Shown here piece after piece: positions 45,316 to 56,192 of a stretch of 64,000 nt of DNA. The notes below the pieces were generated by a model. That model made no database searches. It was not told where the DNA came from and was given only the letters and a program-made list of their open reading frames with translations. Source of the DNA: Pilaira anomala (taxonomy: Eukaryota; Mucoromycota; Mucoromycetes; Mucorales; Mucoraceae). Every line of letters begins with the position of its first letter. Positions within the stretch are counted from its first letter, which is position 1. A program made the translations under genes and the position numbers. The stretch is from contig JAIXMQ010000020.1 in assembly GCA_025716855.1 (NCBI GenBank), positions 372,001 to 436,000 on the forward strand, in the 5' to 3' direction.

Positions 45316-47769
45316 ATGGACTCATTACCAACAATAGACGAATGCAGTTCTTGGATCTTGGAACATTGTGAGACAATACTCTCTTTTATGGAAGAGGGCA
45401 ACTTTGATATAAAAGATATAGTCCAGACCACATTTGATAGTACAAGAATATTAATTAATGCGCTTGATACCAGTAAAAAAGAAAAGGCCAAGTTATTGAA
45501 TAAACTAGATAAATATAGCAAGTTTAAACAAAACGATACGACTATGAAACTATTGGTATGTGTTTGTGTGTGTTTACGTGTGTTTGTGTGTATTTTATCA
45601 TGTATACATCAAACTAAGCCTGCAAGATTTATAAATATAGATTTTAAATATAAAAGAAATTTGTTTTCAAGTAAATCAAACTCGAACAGAACAAGAATAT
45701 CTTGGCCAATGTAGCCATAGTTTTATACGAGAAAAAGAAGTGATTGTATCTAGTTCACACACGAGTTGGAAAGCTCACTATAATTCTATTTGGCCGGATC
45801 AAATAGACGAAAAAGCAAGTTGGTTTAGAAAATACTTTGTTGGGAAACAGTATGTTACTTTTATTGGTCCTATTATGGATGATGAAAACGATTTATCTGT
45901 TATATCAATTGTAAAAGAATACGAGAAAGAGTCGAAGCAAAAGCCTATATTACAATATAGAATCATTGTTCGTACAAAGCAGGTAAAAGTTAAAATATCT
46001 TCTCCCATCACTCCCCCTATTTGTATTTACTTTTTTTTTTATTCTGTAGGATATCAATATGAGTTTTATTGTACATGAATCCGATGCAAAGGAATTAATT
46101 GTACAGATTGAAGAAACTTCAGGTCAAAATAAACTAGACGTAGAAATTGATTCAAAACGACATCGTCCTTTGAGAAGTTTTTCCTCTGCGATTATAACAG
46201 GTATGAGCCATATGCAATATCAACAACAGCAACAGAATCACTCTACAAGAACGATGCGTGCAGCTCTCTTATTCTTGTTTCAAGATATCAATTTTAAACT
46301 ATTTAAAGAACTATCTGCTGAAACTACAATATTATCTGGACTAGAAAAAGAGTTTCTAAGATATGATGAAATAGGGGTAAAGTATATTGTAATTAATCAC
46401 TCGTTTATACTAATGCATACAAATATGATAGATTCCAAAGAATTACAAATTTGGTGTTTTAAATATAAAACAAGGCCAAACAACCGAAGAAGAATGGTTT
46501 TCGAATTCGGGTCTGTCAAATGGCTTAGAAAAATTATTGAATATCATTGCAAAACCTATTGAATTAAATGGTTATAAAGGATATGCAGCTGGTCTGGATA
46601 CCAAAAGTAAAATATACGAGTAATCATATATATATCTCCTCGTTACTCATATGTATTTGTATATAGCGGGCGAGTCGGGTGACATATCTTATATTTCTTC
46701 TTGGAGAGACCATGAAATTATGTACCATGTAGCTCCACTCATGCCATCAAGAGAGCACGATATTCAGCAAATCCATCGTAAGAGATATATAGGAAATGGT
46801 AGTTATAAGTGGACGAAGAAAAATATTCGTATTTCTGATAATTGTTTGTTTAGATATTGTATGTATTGTATTTATGGAAGGAAAAGATCAAATATTCGAC
46901 CCAAACTCAATTCGATCTCAATTTTTACATGTGTTTATAATTGTCCGCCGGGAAGTCATTAATAACCAAGACGTATGGAGGTAAAAGATATGCAAGTCCT
47001 GATAATATAAATATATCTTTATATATAAGTCTAATGCTTTGAGTTAGGGTGGAAGTATTACATAAAAATAACGTAGAACAATTTTCACCGCCTGTACCAA
47101 GTCCATCTATATTTTATAAGGACGAAGAACTTCGTAATTTTCTTGTATTAAAATGTATGTAGACTGTATAAATGATCAAGAAAGAAAATATGTTCCCAAT
47201 TGAATCTCACTTATTTTATTTTTAGTGATAAATGCAGAAAACTCATCATTAAAATCAGATAGATTTACAGAGCCCAATACAAAAGCCCGTCAAAGTATTC
47301 TAAAGAGTTTAATCGAGACGGGGTTAGAAGCAAATCAAGTGGCCAGATCATTTGGCAGTAATAATAATCAGCAGGGAACAAGATTTCATGGAGGGATAGG
47401 AGGAGGTAACGGAGGAGAAAAGAAACAACAGATAGATAGACCTAAATCAGCAGGGGCTCAACAACAACACATTTCGAGTGTTCGAGGTAGTTTCAAATCA
47501 AATCATGCTGAATCTTCTCGTTCTGTTACTCCTGAGATGCCTCCCATGCCTTCTATTTCAAGGTCAAGTGTCTTGCGCGATTTAAAGAGCTTTACGAGGA
47601 GGAAAAGCGGTAATGGTGTAACGAATGGTACAAAATTAGTGCATCAGAATCATTCTACAAGTCATATTGGACCTGTTAGACCTCAGGCTTTAAAGCAGAC
47701 TTCTCCTTCTCCACCACCACCACAACATCAAGGACAACAACCACAACAAACCCACCAACAGCAAAAATC

Positions 47770-47802
<33 letters not shown>

Positions 47803-48116
47803 GCAACTACAACAGCCACCACAACAACAGCAGAAAAAGCACCCGAAATCAGGACAATCAAGACCTTCGTTTCAAAAAAATGAAGTTGCTGTAGATGAAA
47901 TAGATGGTCAGTTATTTTTTTTGAAGAAAAAAAAAGAAAAAAAAAAGTCTAACACAAATTTCATTTACTACTGTAGATAAAAAGAAAGGATTAGAACCGC
48001 TTGATGAGAATAGTGTTGTAACAGGTACTGGCATTCGTTATAAGGCACATACTTTGATGAATAGTATGATTGGACGTAGAAATTCACGGACAGGGCTATC
48101 ACATCCTTCACCTTAA
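45316..48116 (+). CDS. Rap/Ran-GAP domain GTPase-activating protein
   Basis: Nine exons: 45316-45555, 45641-45982, 46050-46376, 46432-46606, 46667-46798, 46854-46980, 47048-47154, 47226-47906, 47977-48116; 756 aa with consistent phases. The Rap-GAP domain covers about 300-485: NYKFGVLNIKQGQTTEEEWFSN, LDTKTGESGDISYISSWRDHEIMYHVAP, then HRKRYIGNDIVCIVF, which carries the asparagine (GND) used in place of an arginine finger, and FLHVFIIVRRE. It should stimulate GTP hydrolysis on a Rap/Rsr1- or Rheb-like GTPase. The C-terminal 250 residues are Ser/Pro/Gln-rich with a poly-Gln tract (about 675-700). A TATATATA stretch lies just before the ATG. Confidence 0.92.
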
Positions 48117-48987
48117 CACAAAATTCAAATAAAAATTTAGGGCTTTCTTGACACCTAAGTATTTTGTTTTCTGTGTGTATGTCAATGATAGCGTATCATA
48201 CAATAAAGAAAAATATCATTTAAATCCTTCTAGATAACAAACAAGAGAAACCATATTTAAGATCTGTTAGTTAAATAGTATTCAAGGCTGAAAAGTTTAA
48301 ATATAGAGTTTTTCGTCTGGTTGAAATGAGGTTATAATAAAAACAAGTATGGTAGTTCACTGGTTGCTATTTCAATATTAGTTGTTTAATGAGAACAAAG
48401 GCTATACATCTATATTACAGATAAAGAAAACAGGTTGGGCCGCAAAGAGCAAATCCGAATTTCCTATTGCACAAGTATGCAATTTTTTTTTACTAAACAT
48501 CTTTTACTTGAATAGGTTGTTGCTATAAGTATTGAAACTAAATAATTACAGAACCTCTGGTAGCCCTCAAACATAATAGATATTGTTGCAAGTTTCAATT
48601 GTTATTTAGAAATTGTAAATCATATAACTATTAATGTAACTATCTGAATTGAATCAGATCGGTACGGTAAATTAATTTTTATATCTCTTCGCGTAAAAGC
48701 TTCTTGTTCAATTGCTCAAATTGATTAACGTATGATAATAAAATTAGTATTTAAGTCTATATGGTTATAAATTTCTAAATATGCATAACTCCATCAAATT
48801 TTTTACAGTTTAGTAATCAATCATACTTTTGAAACGATCCAACTTCTAAAAAGGGTTAGTTATTCCCAATTAACAATAGTTTGATCAGATAAAAAAAAAT
48901 AGTGATACAATTGAGGTTTAAGTGTATCGAAGGATTTGAAAAAAAAATTTTATATCTTTCATATAAAAGAAAAATAAGCTCTTTACG

Positions 48988-49390
48988 ATTTCGTGAGCAC
49001 CAGACTGGAAGCAGTCAACTGGATAATGATTTAGTTTATTGGGTAAAGGGCTATTTAGAAACAGTCTTCAAGTAAAGAAAATAACGGAATAGCTTATGGG
49101 AAAGTTATAAGGATATTAAACAGTATAAAGAGCGAGAAAAATAAAGTCTTTAAAAATAAGATGAAACAAATATATAAAAAGCAATAACAGTAACAGGTTA
49201 TGAACGACAGAGTTTTATTAAAGAATTCAACGAGAGTAGAATTCTATACTATGTGAATAACGACGAAAGACAATCGAAGAAATAACGAGAGAGCCGCATT
49301 AAGTTTTACCTGAAATTTATATTAAATCAAAATTGAAGTATTTTATTGTATTTTTACGAGAGGTATTTATAAGAAAATAATTTCTTTGTA
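48988..49390 (+). repeat. Dispersed repeat, copy B
   Basis: Shares the exact 15-mer TTTCGTGAGCACCAG with copy A and CCAGACT..GTCAAC with copy C. It has the same purine-rich body and ends at GAGGTATTTATAAG. It runs directly into copy C about 100 bp later, so B and C form a loose tandem. Confidence 0.6.
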
Positions 49391-49488
49391 TTATAGTGGT
49401 GATACAGCTAGGGATTATTTAGTTGCATACGTTGGGGATAGCTATTAAATGTAGAAAAAGGATACAGATAATAAAGAAGTAAATAAAA

Positions 49489-49895
49489 ATGTGAGCGCCA
49501 GACTATTTAGTTGTCAACTTAGAAAGACTTTATTATATTTAGTTTATGAGAAATGGTATTTAGCAACTAGTTGTCGTTAAAAGAGTATCAGCAAAGTTAT
49601 TATTTAACAATGGGATGACTAGCAATAAGATAAGAGTAGGAAATACAGAGATTCACAAAGAAATATTAAATTTATTTATATTATAGACGAAAGGTAATGA
49701 ATATTAAGCAACGAATTCTTAGAAAGATACTTTGAGAGGTAATAAATACACAATAGAAAGTAAACAAAGAAGAATTGGGAAGGAATAATAAAAGAAACAG
49801 ACAGTGAATACAAATGAACTTATTTCAAGTTATTACTTGATTGAAGATTTATTTATGTTGTTTTTAGAAGGGTTATTTATATGTTTTTTGAAAGT
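49489..49895 (+). repeat. Dispersed repeat, copy C
   Basis: Begins TGTGAGCGCCAGACT, then GTTGTCAACTTAGAAAGACT (compare GTTGACAAGTAGAAAGACT in copy A) and ends GGGTTATTTATATGTTTTTTG. It is followed on the same strand by the DIRS-like reverse transcriptase remnant, so the repeat may be the terminal or internal repeat of that element. Confidence 0.6.
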
Positions 49896-50157
49896 TGGTG
49901 TTACCCTCAATTGAAATTAAAGAGGCGTAACTGTGGTTCCTATTTTATTGGCTGTAACAATAGGTGCTGTATTCCTTTTCTAAAATGTTGCTTCTAATTT
50001 CAACAATAGGCGAAACATAAAATCAACATCATCGCTTCCCTCAACTTTCTCAACGCAGAGTATTAGTTATTATCAAAGCAGAATTAATGGAAAGGATTCA
50101 TACAGATTAATATTTTCTCAAGATCCATTACAATGAAATTAAATAAAAAACTAACGG

Positions 50158-50580
50158 GTCTAGACTTCTTGGTTAACCAAAAGAAATCCCAGATAATTCC
50201 CTCAAACGCAATTCAATATCTCAGTTTTCTCATCAACACAGAGAATATGACTCTCACAGTATCTACCAACAAAAATATGCGACATTCGGTGTACAACTCA
50301 AATTATTAAATTAAACTACTCTAAAACTAACAGCGTTGACATCTTTCTGGCAGTATTTCCGCAAGACAAAATACTAGACAGTTAATTGAACAGAAAATTG
50401 CTACCAAATCGTCAACACTCATCCGTTAACTACACTGTACAATGGTGGATTCAACATTTACAACAATGGAATGATGATTTTTTTACCCCCAAAAAGCAAT
50501 ATCACAAACTGTATACGGGATTATTTATGACAGATTCAGGTATAGTTGATGGGATAAAAACTATTTTTGACACTTGAAAT
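50158..50580 (+). mobile_element. Decayed DIRS-like retrotransposon pol (RT and RNase H)
   Basis: At about 50158-50285 one frame reads LDFLVNQKKSQIIPS, then AIQYLSFLINTENMTLTV, the thumb-adjacent pattern (KKS..P...I.YL.F.I....M.L) of DIRS/Ngaro-type reverse transcriptases. At about 50386-50577 another frame reads VQWWIQHLQQWN followed by a degenerate acidic RNase H start, matching the WW...L..WN pattern of these elements. Stops and frameshifts separate the blocks; no recombinase was found. Fungal element remnant, inactive. Confidence 0.55.
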
Positions 50581-51365
50581 TAAGAAAACCAGTTGCAAAA
50601 CAATATAGACTATCTCGAGTTATTTATTATATTATACGAAATTAAAGACATCAAGGCAAATCATTACAAATTTATCGCAGCAATTCAACCTACTGTTGTC
50701 TCCTGCCATATTTAATTTAGCAGATGCACCATCTCTTCAACAGTTAGAACGCCAATTAATATAGTAAATGTATCCCAAAATTTATGTTGTTTGGTCAACT
50801 AAAACATCAATGGGGCTATCGCGCTATGATTTTGTTCGGAGCATATCAATAATAAACCAAGTGTTCACAATTTGCATCATATAAATTCGAAGATATCATT
50901 CACTAAATTTTTAAAAATGTCATCTCATGGACTTTTTTTTCTTTATTATATATCTTTAATTCATTGCAAAAACCAGTTAGCAAAATATATTTTTTTTAGT
51001 TTACAACTAAATTTTATAAATTATAAGTACAATATTAGCTCTATGAAGATTTTGGTTAATGCATAGAGCTCAAAAGGCGAAAAGTCTGCATTTCTTTTTT
51101 TTTTTGTGGTGCCGATTGTGGTACCCCAAGAATTCACTTTTTTTTTTATAAAATCTGATTGGCCTGAAAAACGTTTGAATGCAAATCACACTGTGCACCT
51201 ACGTAGATCTTTTTTGAGCTAAAACCAGTAAATAAAGATTATTATTTACATCATAGTTTACCATCCCGCGTGACCTCAAATTCAGAACAAAAAAAAAAAA
51301 AAAAAAAAAGAGAACGATACTTTTTTTTTATTTCTTTTCTTATTTATTAAAACACATACAACAAT

Positions 51366-52257
51366 ATGACAAACTTACCTGATTATTATGCTATACTTGA
51401 GATACCTGTAACCAGTACACACGATGAAATTCGTGAAGGTAATAAATAAAAAAAGAAGAGATAAAGAGCAAAAACTATTGTTACTGCTTAATGCCAAGCA
51501 ATTTATTTAAAAAAATAAAATAAAGAATAGCCTACAAAAAGCAAGCACTTTTAAACCACCCTGATAGACTTCCAGCCAATGCTACTTTGGAAGAACGAGA
51601 AGAAGCTACAAAAAATTTTCAACTTGTTGCTGATGCTTATTACATCTTGAGTGATCGGTCAAGACGTGAATCTTATGACAAGTCTAGATCAAAGCAAGAT
51701 CGTTTTACTCCGTTTTCTTCTGCTATGCCCAACTCGTCTACATCACAGGCAAATCATATTTTTGGTGATATCTTTACTGATTTACTAAAGCCTGAAGGTA
51801 AGCTTTTTTTTTTAACACTACAATGAAGTGTAGTATATTAAAAATTTATTATACAGTCGATCGTCCTTCGCATATTTGGAGAATTTTAGGCGCCGGAGCA
51901 GGTGCAGTTTTGGGTTTTATTATTGGTAATGTACCTGGTGCAGCTGTTGTAAGTCATAATTTCATTTCTCAAATATTCCCACTCTTTCTTATGGCCCTCA
52001 CCTCTCCCTTTTTCTTTTTAATAATAGGGTGCACTGACAGGAAAAACAATAGGTCAAATAAGAGATCACAAAGGTAAAATAAAAAATAGAATTAAGACAA
52101 AATAATATATCATTAAAAACTCTCGTTTTTCTTAGGAGTCTCTGTTTATACAGCATTTCAAAGATTAAATAATGAGCAAAGAAGAAATATTTTAACTAAT
52201 TTATTAGCTCGATTTGTAGCCGCAGGAGCGTCAGGACTGATGGGTAGTAGCAAATAA
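51366..52257 (+). CDS. J-domain (DnaJ-like) protein with glycine-zipper C-terminus
   Basis: Five exons, 51366-51438, 51531-51797, 51857-51948, 52028-52073 and 52136-52257, give 199 aa. The J domain starts at residue 5 (PDYYAILEIP) with the HPD triad in LLNHPDRL (about 34-36) and a helix IV region YYILSDRSRRESYDKSR, so it should stimulate an Hsp70. After a Ser-rich linker and a DIFTDLL segment comes a Gly/Ala-rich hydrophobic stretch at about 125-155 (GAGAGAVLGFIIGNVPGAAVGALTGKTIG), like glycine-zipper membrane-inserting segments, then a C-terminal helix. No Gly/Phe or zinc-finger region. It ends 11 bp from the stop of the convergent cytidine deaminase gene. Confidence 0.88.
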
Positions 52258-52268
52258 AAAGAAATTTT

Positions 52269-53044
52269 TTATAAGATATACTTTTCACCTTGTTCCGTAC
52301 CAAAAGACAAGGGCAACAATTGTTCAAATTTATATTCTCTATGTTCTCCACTCTTGTTCAAAAAATAAACTGGCATATCTTTTGTTACAAATTCACCAAC
52401 AAATTGTCTATATATATGTTAATAAATCACTTTATAGCATTCTATCTCTCTCTCTTTTTTTTTTACCTGCAAATACCACAAGGTGAGATAAATTCTTCTT
52501 GATCAGTAGAAACAGCTAAAGCAGTGAATTTACGATGACCTTCACTCTACACAAATGCCCCTTTTTTGTTCAATGCCGAGTTTTTATTTATTTATTTATT
52601 TGTTTTTATCTTTTACTTACAACGGCTTTAACAAATGCAGTTCTTTCGGCACAGATAGTAGCACCTAATCATAATAAATACAATAAGAAAAAAAAAAAGA
52701 AAGAAAGAAATTGTTTCATGCTCATCGCGTGTTCTTACCATAAGATACATTCTCTACATTACAACCTTAAACATTCCATTCATTAGTCACTTTTAAAGTT
52801 TAATTTTTTTTTTTTTTTTTTAATTTTACCTTTAACAAGTGTACCGTCTTCACATAAAAGTGCAGCGCCTACTCTGAATTTGGAATAAGGCGAGTAGGAA
52901 GTTTCTTTGGCTATAGAAAAGGCAATAACATTAAGTTTTTAAGAAATAAATTATTGTAACTACTTTTATTTGCTTTTTTTTTTTTTTTTTAATACCTTCT
53001 AAAGCCAATTGAAATAACTCTTTAATCTTTTCTTGTGCAGTCAT
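52269..53044 (-). CDS. CDD1: Cytidine deaminase
   Basis: Zinc enzyme that converts cytidine/deoxycytidine to uridine/deoxyuridine in pyrimidine salvage. Six exons: 53044-52996, 52910-52830, 52765-52739, 52664-52621, 52546-52467, 52407-52269; 139 aa, the usual length of homotetrameric CDAs. Motifs: YSPYSKFRVGAALL, GCNVENVSYGATICAERTAF (catalytic Glu in CAE, with the first zinc Cys) and PCGICRQF with the other two zinc cysteines. The 27-nt third exon is unusually short. All junction phases agree, so the enzyme looks intact. Its start is 207 bp from the divergent MERIT40-like gene. Confidence 0.95.
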
Positions 53045-53251
53045 GATATGAACAAAATAGTAAAAAAAAGATTAAAAAGGAACCATTTCAAAGTTCCTAT
53101 TTAAATAGGCATTGAATTAGAACACCGGGAAGTAATTCAAAATCACTTGATACCCTTTTCACACAGGGTATTTCTCACGACGTCTTTTTTATTTGATAGT
53201 TATCTGAGATTAAACAAACCCTATTCTTTTTTTTTTCTTATTACTTTAACG

Positions 53252-54294
53252 ATGGATGTCATTGAAATAAACGACGATGATTCACAACTCGAATCTGAAT
53301 TACATGATAATAAACCTAGAAAAATTGTAAGCAATCAATAAAAGAAAAATAAAGACCCTACTCCCTTATTTATACTTACAAAAGAAAGCAACATTAGATA
53401 TTCTGTATTGACACTTCAGTTGAAATGTGTGATAATTTGAAACCTTCAGCTAACACAGGTGTAAAAGATTCAAATTTGTACTACAGGTAATAAAGAACAA
53501 AAAGATAAGCTTATCAAATTATTTAAACCAACTGAATTCGTTAGTTCTAGGATAGAAACTACGCAAAGGTTTTTGGAGAGATATGTAAGGATAAACAAAA
53601 TGATTGGAAATACTCGGGATCAATATAGTATTATCAGTTTAGCAGATCAAGCAGAGTGGGTAAGTTTATATTTCTACTAAAGGCAATATATATATATATA
53701 TATTTTGAGATCTGAATCATTTTCAGTGGTACGATTTTGATCCAGATATAGTAAAACTCAAAGCGGAATTAGAGCTTTTGCATAGTCAAATAATCACGAA
53801 ATACGATTCATTTGGTAAAACAGGACAATTATTTTTTTTTTTTAAAAGAAAGTGTAATTAACTTTTGTGTTAGATGTTGAATCTTTATTTAACGTTATTA
53901 ATAGTCAAATGACTGATGATTTTTTTTATCATGTTATTGTGATTTATGCTAGACCAAATGTTATGCCAAAAGGAAGAAAAAGTAATATCTCAGAGGTACG
54001 TGATTCATCTAATATGACTATGGATTTTATATTTTTACATGATACTACGGAGTCAGTGCAGGTAAAAAGTATACAATATATATATATATGTACACAATAG
54101 GTTCAGGGTGATTTATTAAAGCTATAAAATTTTAATAGGAAATATATGATTATTGGATTAGTTTAGATAGTTCCAGGAACTCAGGATGGTATTATGAGAC
54201 AGGCGTTAAAATGGGTAAAGATAAATTATCAAGGGCTTTATGTGAATTGATCGCACATCCTTTACAAAGAGGAGAACAAAACATTCATGATTGA
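53252..54294 (+). CDS. MERIT40/BABAM1-like VWA protein (BRISC/BRCA1-A complex)
   Basis: Six exons: 53252-53326, 53398-53486, 53545-53659, 53727-53814, 53874-54061, 54139-54294; 236 aa. Matches the BABAM1 layout: a short acidic N-terminus, VWA strand IFCIDTSVEM with the DxS metal-site motif, SRIETTQRFLERYVRINKMIG, the strand HVIVIYARPNVMP, MDFIFLHDTTES, and the family's C-terminal signature LSRALCELIAHPLQRGEQN. In animals MERIT40 bridges BRCC36-containing K63-deubiquitinase complexes. A 28-nt intron would be an alternative in the exon 2/3 region; I prefer the 58-nt one (53487-53544). Its stop overlaps the convergent coiled-coil gene by 10 bp. Confidence 0.85.
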
Positions 54295-55202
54295 TCCAAT
54301 TGTTCTTTCAGTAAACTGTTTTCTTGCATATATTTCATCATTTTTCTATATCTATCAGCAGATTCTTCTCGAGTTTCATTTAAACTATTTCGCAATATTT
54401 GACAATGTTCATTCATTCTTTCAATTGCACTTTCTAATTGTTTATTTTGTGATATTTTTTCCACCAAATTATCTTGAAATAACAATAAATCATCCTTCAT
54501 CAAATTCATCTCTCGCTTTATATCCACTTGCTGTTGCTTAGAACGACTAGATAATACTGGTATACGACTCTTTGTTATTATCCTCCTACTCAATTGATTC
54601 TCATTTGATTCATTATATAATGCATTTAACTTGGTTAACCGCGTCTGATACTGCTGATTTTCATTTTCTAATTCATTGATTATATTTTCTAATAAGGCAC
54701 ATTCATCTAATTTTTGCTGTTGCACACATTTTAAATTTCGCTGAAATTCGATTTCTTTTTCTTTACTCTTTTGTTCATAAGCTTGATTTAATTGATATAC
54801 TCTATCCTCTAATTGATGATTCTTTTTAATCAATGCTTCTAATTCATGGACTCTATCATGATGATTACTTTCTTCTTCTTGTCGACGACTTGATTCGTCT
54901 CTATATTTCACTTGAAGCGAATTAAGCGCTTGTTCTAATTCAGTCACTTGTTTTCGTGCCTGTATTAATAATTCATCTCTCTCTTTTATCTCCTTTTCTT
55001 TCTTTTTTAATACCAAGCTTTTATGTTGATTTTCTTTTTCTAGTATTTGCCACCGCTCTTGCTTTATAGTCGTGTGGGTCGTCCTGCCTTTTAGTAAACG
55101 TTGAATGTTCTCCAGATTTGTCATACTCTTTTCCATTTCGGCAGTCAACTGATGAAGACCAAGACTATTGTCTTGAGCCCCTTTTAATATTGATGAGAAC
55201 AT
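54285..55202 (-). CDS. Coiled-coil protein of unknown function
   Basis: Intronless, 305 aa. Nearly the whole chain is heptad-rich coiled coil (about 15-185 and 225-305), with blocks such as LEKENQHKSLVLKKKEKEIK and LENIINELENENQQYQTRL. They are separated by a basic hinge at about 205-222 (RRIITKSRIPVLSSRSK). No signal peptide, zinc ligand or enzymatic motif. The basic SxIP-like motif (KSRIPVL) in the hinge resembles EB1-binding SxIP sites of microtubule plus-end proteins; that is a suggestion only. Ends inside the last codons of the opposing MERIT40-like gene. Confidence 0.75.
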   Translation of the reverse strand: MFSSILKGAQDNSLGLHQLTAEMEKSMTNLENIQRLLKGRTTHTTIKQERWQILEKENQHKSLVLKKKEKEIKERDELLIQARKQVTELEQALNSLQVKYRDESSRRQEEESNHHDRVHELEALIKKNHQLEDRVYQLNQAYEQKSKEKEIEFQRNLKCVQQQKLDECALLENIINELENENQQYQTRLTKLNALYNESNENQLSRRIITKSRIPVLSSRSKQQQVDIKREMNLMKDDLLLFQDNLVEKISQNKQLESAIERMNEHCQILRNSLNETREESADRYRKMMKYMQENSLLKEQLDQS

Positions 55203-55741
55203 ATTGTCATGATGAATAAAAAAAAAAAAAGAAGAGGAGAGGAAGTTAATTATTTATTTTTCGATTTTTTTTTTTTTACAGGTGTGACCTTGTTTTTGTA
55301 CCTGTACCTCCTTTTCGTAAGTTTTTAACGCTTTGATTAAAAACGATTAATTTATTGCTTTAAAACAATAGGTTACTATGGTAACTGTATAGTCAAGCTT
55401 AGTTTTAAACTTATGCCTGTGTTTACAAAGGGTATGTCATGGACAGTAACAACGTGTAGCATTACACCAACATATGTTCGGTTTACAGTTGATTCAAGGA
55501 CCGACATTAATAAAAAAAAAAAAAAGTTTCTTTTTATGTTGCATGATGGAATTTTTTTTTTTTTATTATTATATGTATAAATTGATTCATGGTCATGTGG
55601 AAGGAAAGAAAGAAGGGAAGGGGAGAGGAAAAGGAAGCGAAGAGATGATTTTTGTTGGGAAGGATATACTAGATAATTCATATAAGAAAACGAAAAAGAA
55701 TTGTGTTTTTTTGGTTGAATTCACTAAAAGGGGGTGTTGAA
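55203..55741. other. AT-rich spacer
   Basis: No gene seen. Includes T/A tracts at about 55266-55277 and 55509-55562 and a G/A-rich stretch (55600-55650). Confidence 0.4.
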
Positions 55742-56192
55742 TCATGAAGTAATGGTAGCTTCCATGGCATGAAGCCTTTGTCTCATTTGGTCTGTGCCAA
55801 AATTCTCAACCTTTAAAAAGTGAAAAGAAAAGAGAGTTAAACTCATGTGATATTGAATATAAACAATGACAAGATAAACTTACGTTACGTAAAACTGAAG
55901 GATATAAATCCCAAGAAGGAGTTTCTTGTTGTTGTTGTTGTGGTGGTTGAGGCTGAGGTTGCCATAATGGATCATCATTCGTATTATGAATACGCCTTGA
56001 TACAATATTCATTGAGATAAAGTTAGTCTGTTGTTGTTTTTTTACAGGCCTAGTAGGTCGATGAATATATCCATTGCCTAATCTACGAGAAAGACTCGGA
56101 TAAAGATCGTAACTAGGTGCTGCCGTCATATAATGTTCATAATATACTCTCGGCGTAGTTTCAAGTTGTATTTCGGTATGAGGGTTGGACAT
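55742..56192 (-). CDS. Hypothetical small protein
   Basis: Exons 56192-55884 and 55810-55742 give 125 aa. I do not recognise it. Two copies of a short motif, SYDLYPSLSRR (about 27-37) and SWDLYPSVLRN (about 93-103), flank a Pro/Gln-rich middle (WQPQPQPPQQQQQ). The C-terminal exon is a probable amphipathic helix (GTDQMRQRLHAMEATI). The duplicated DLYPS motif suggests two copies of a binding peptide. Canonical splice sites (AAC|GTAAGT, TTTAAAG). Confidence 0.65.

Larger units (their letters stand above)
48117..51365. other. Gene-poor region with repeats and retroelement remnant
   Basis: Holds two copies of the dispersed repeat (B and C), the decayed DIRS-like pol remnant (about 50158-50580), and a final 300 bp upstream of the J-protein gene with an ATTGG box near 51159 and A/T tracts. 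No intact gene. Confidence 0.5.

Noticed and set aside
53459..53486. A 28-nt intron in the MERIT40-like gene
   Set aside because: Too short for a spliceosomal intron. A 58-nt GTAATA..TTAG intron immediately downstream keeps the frame and gives a better match to the family spacing.
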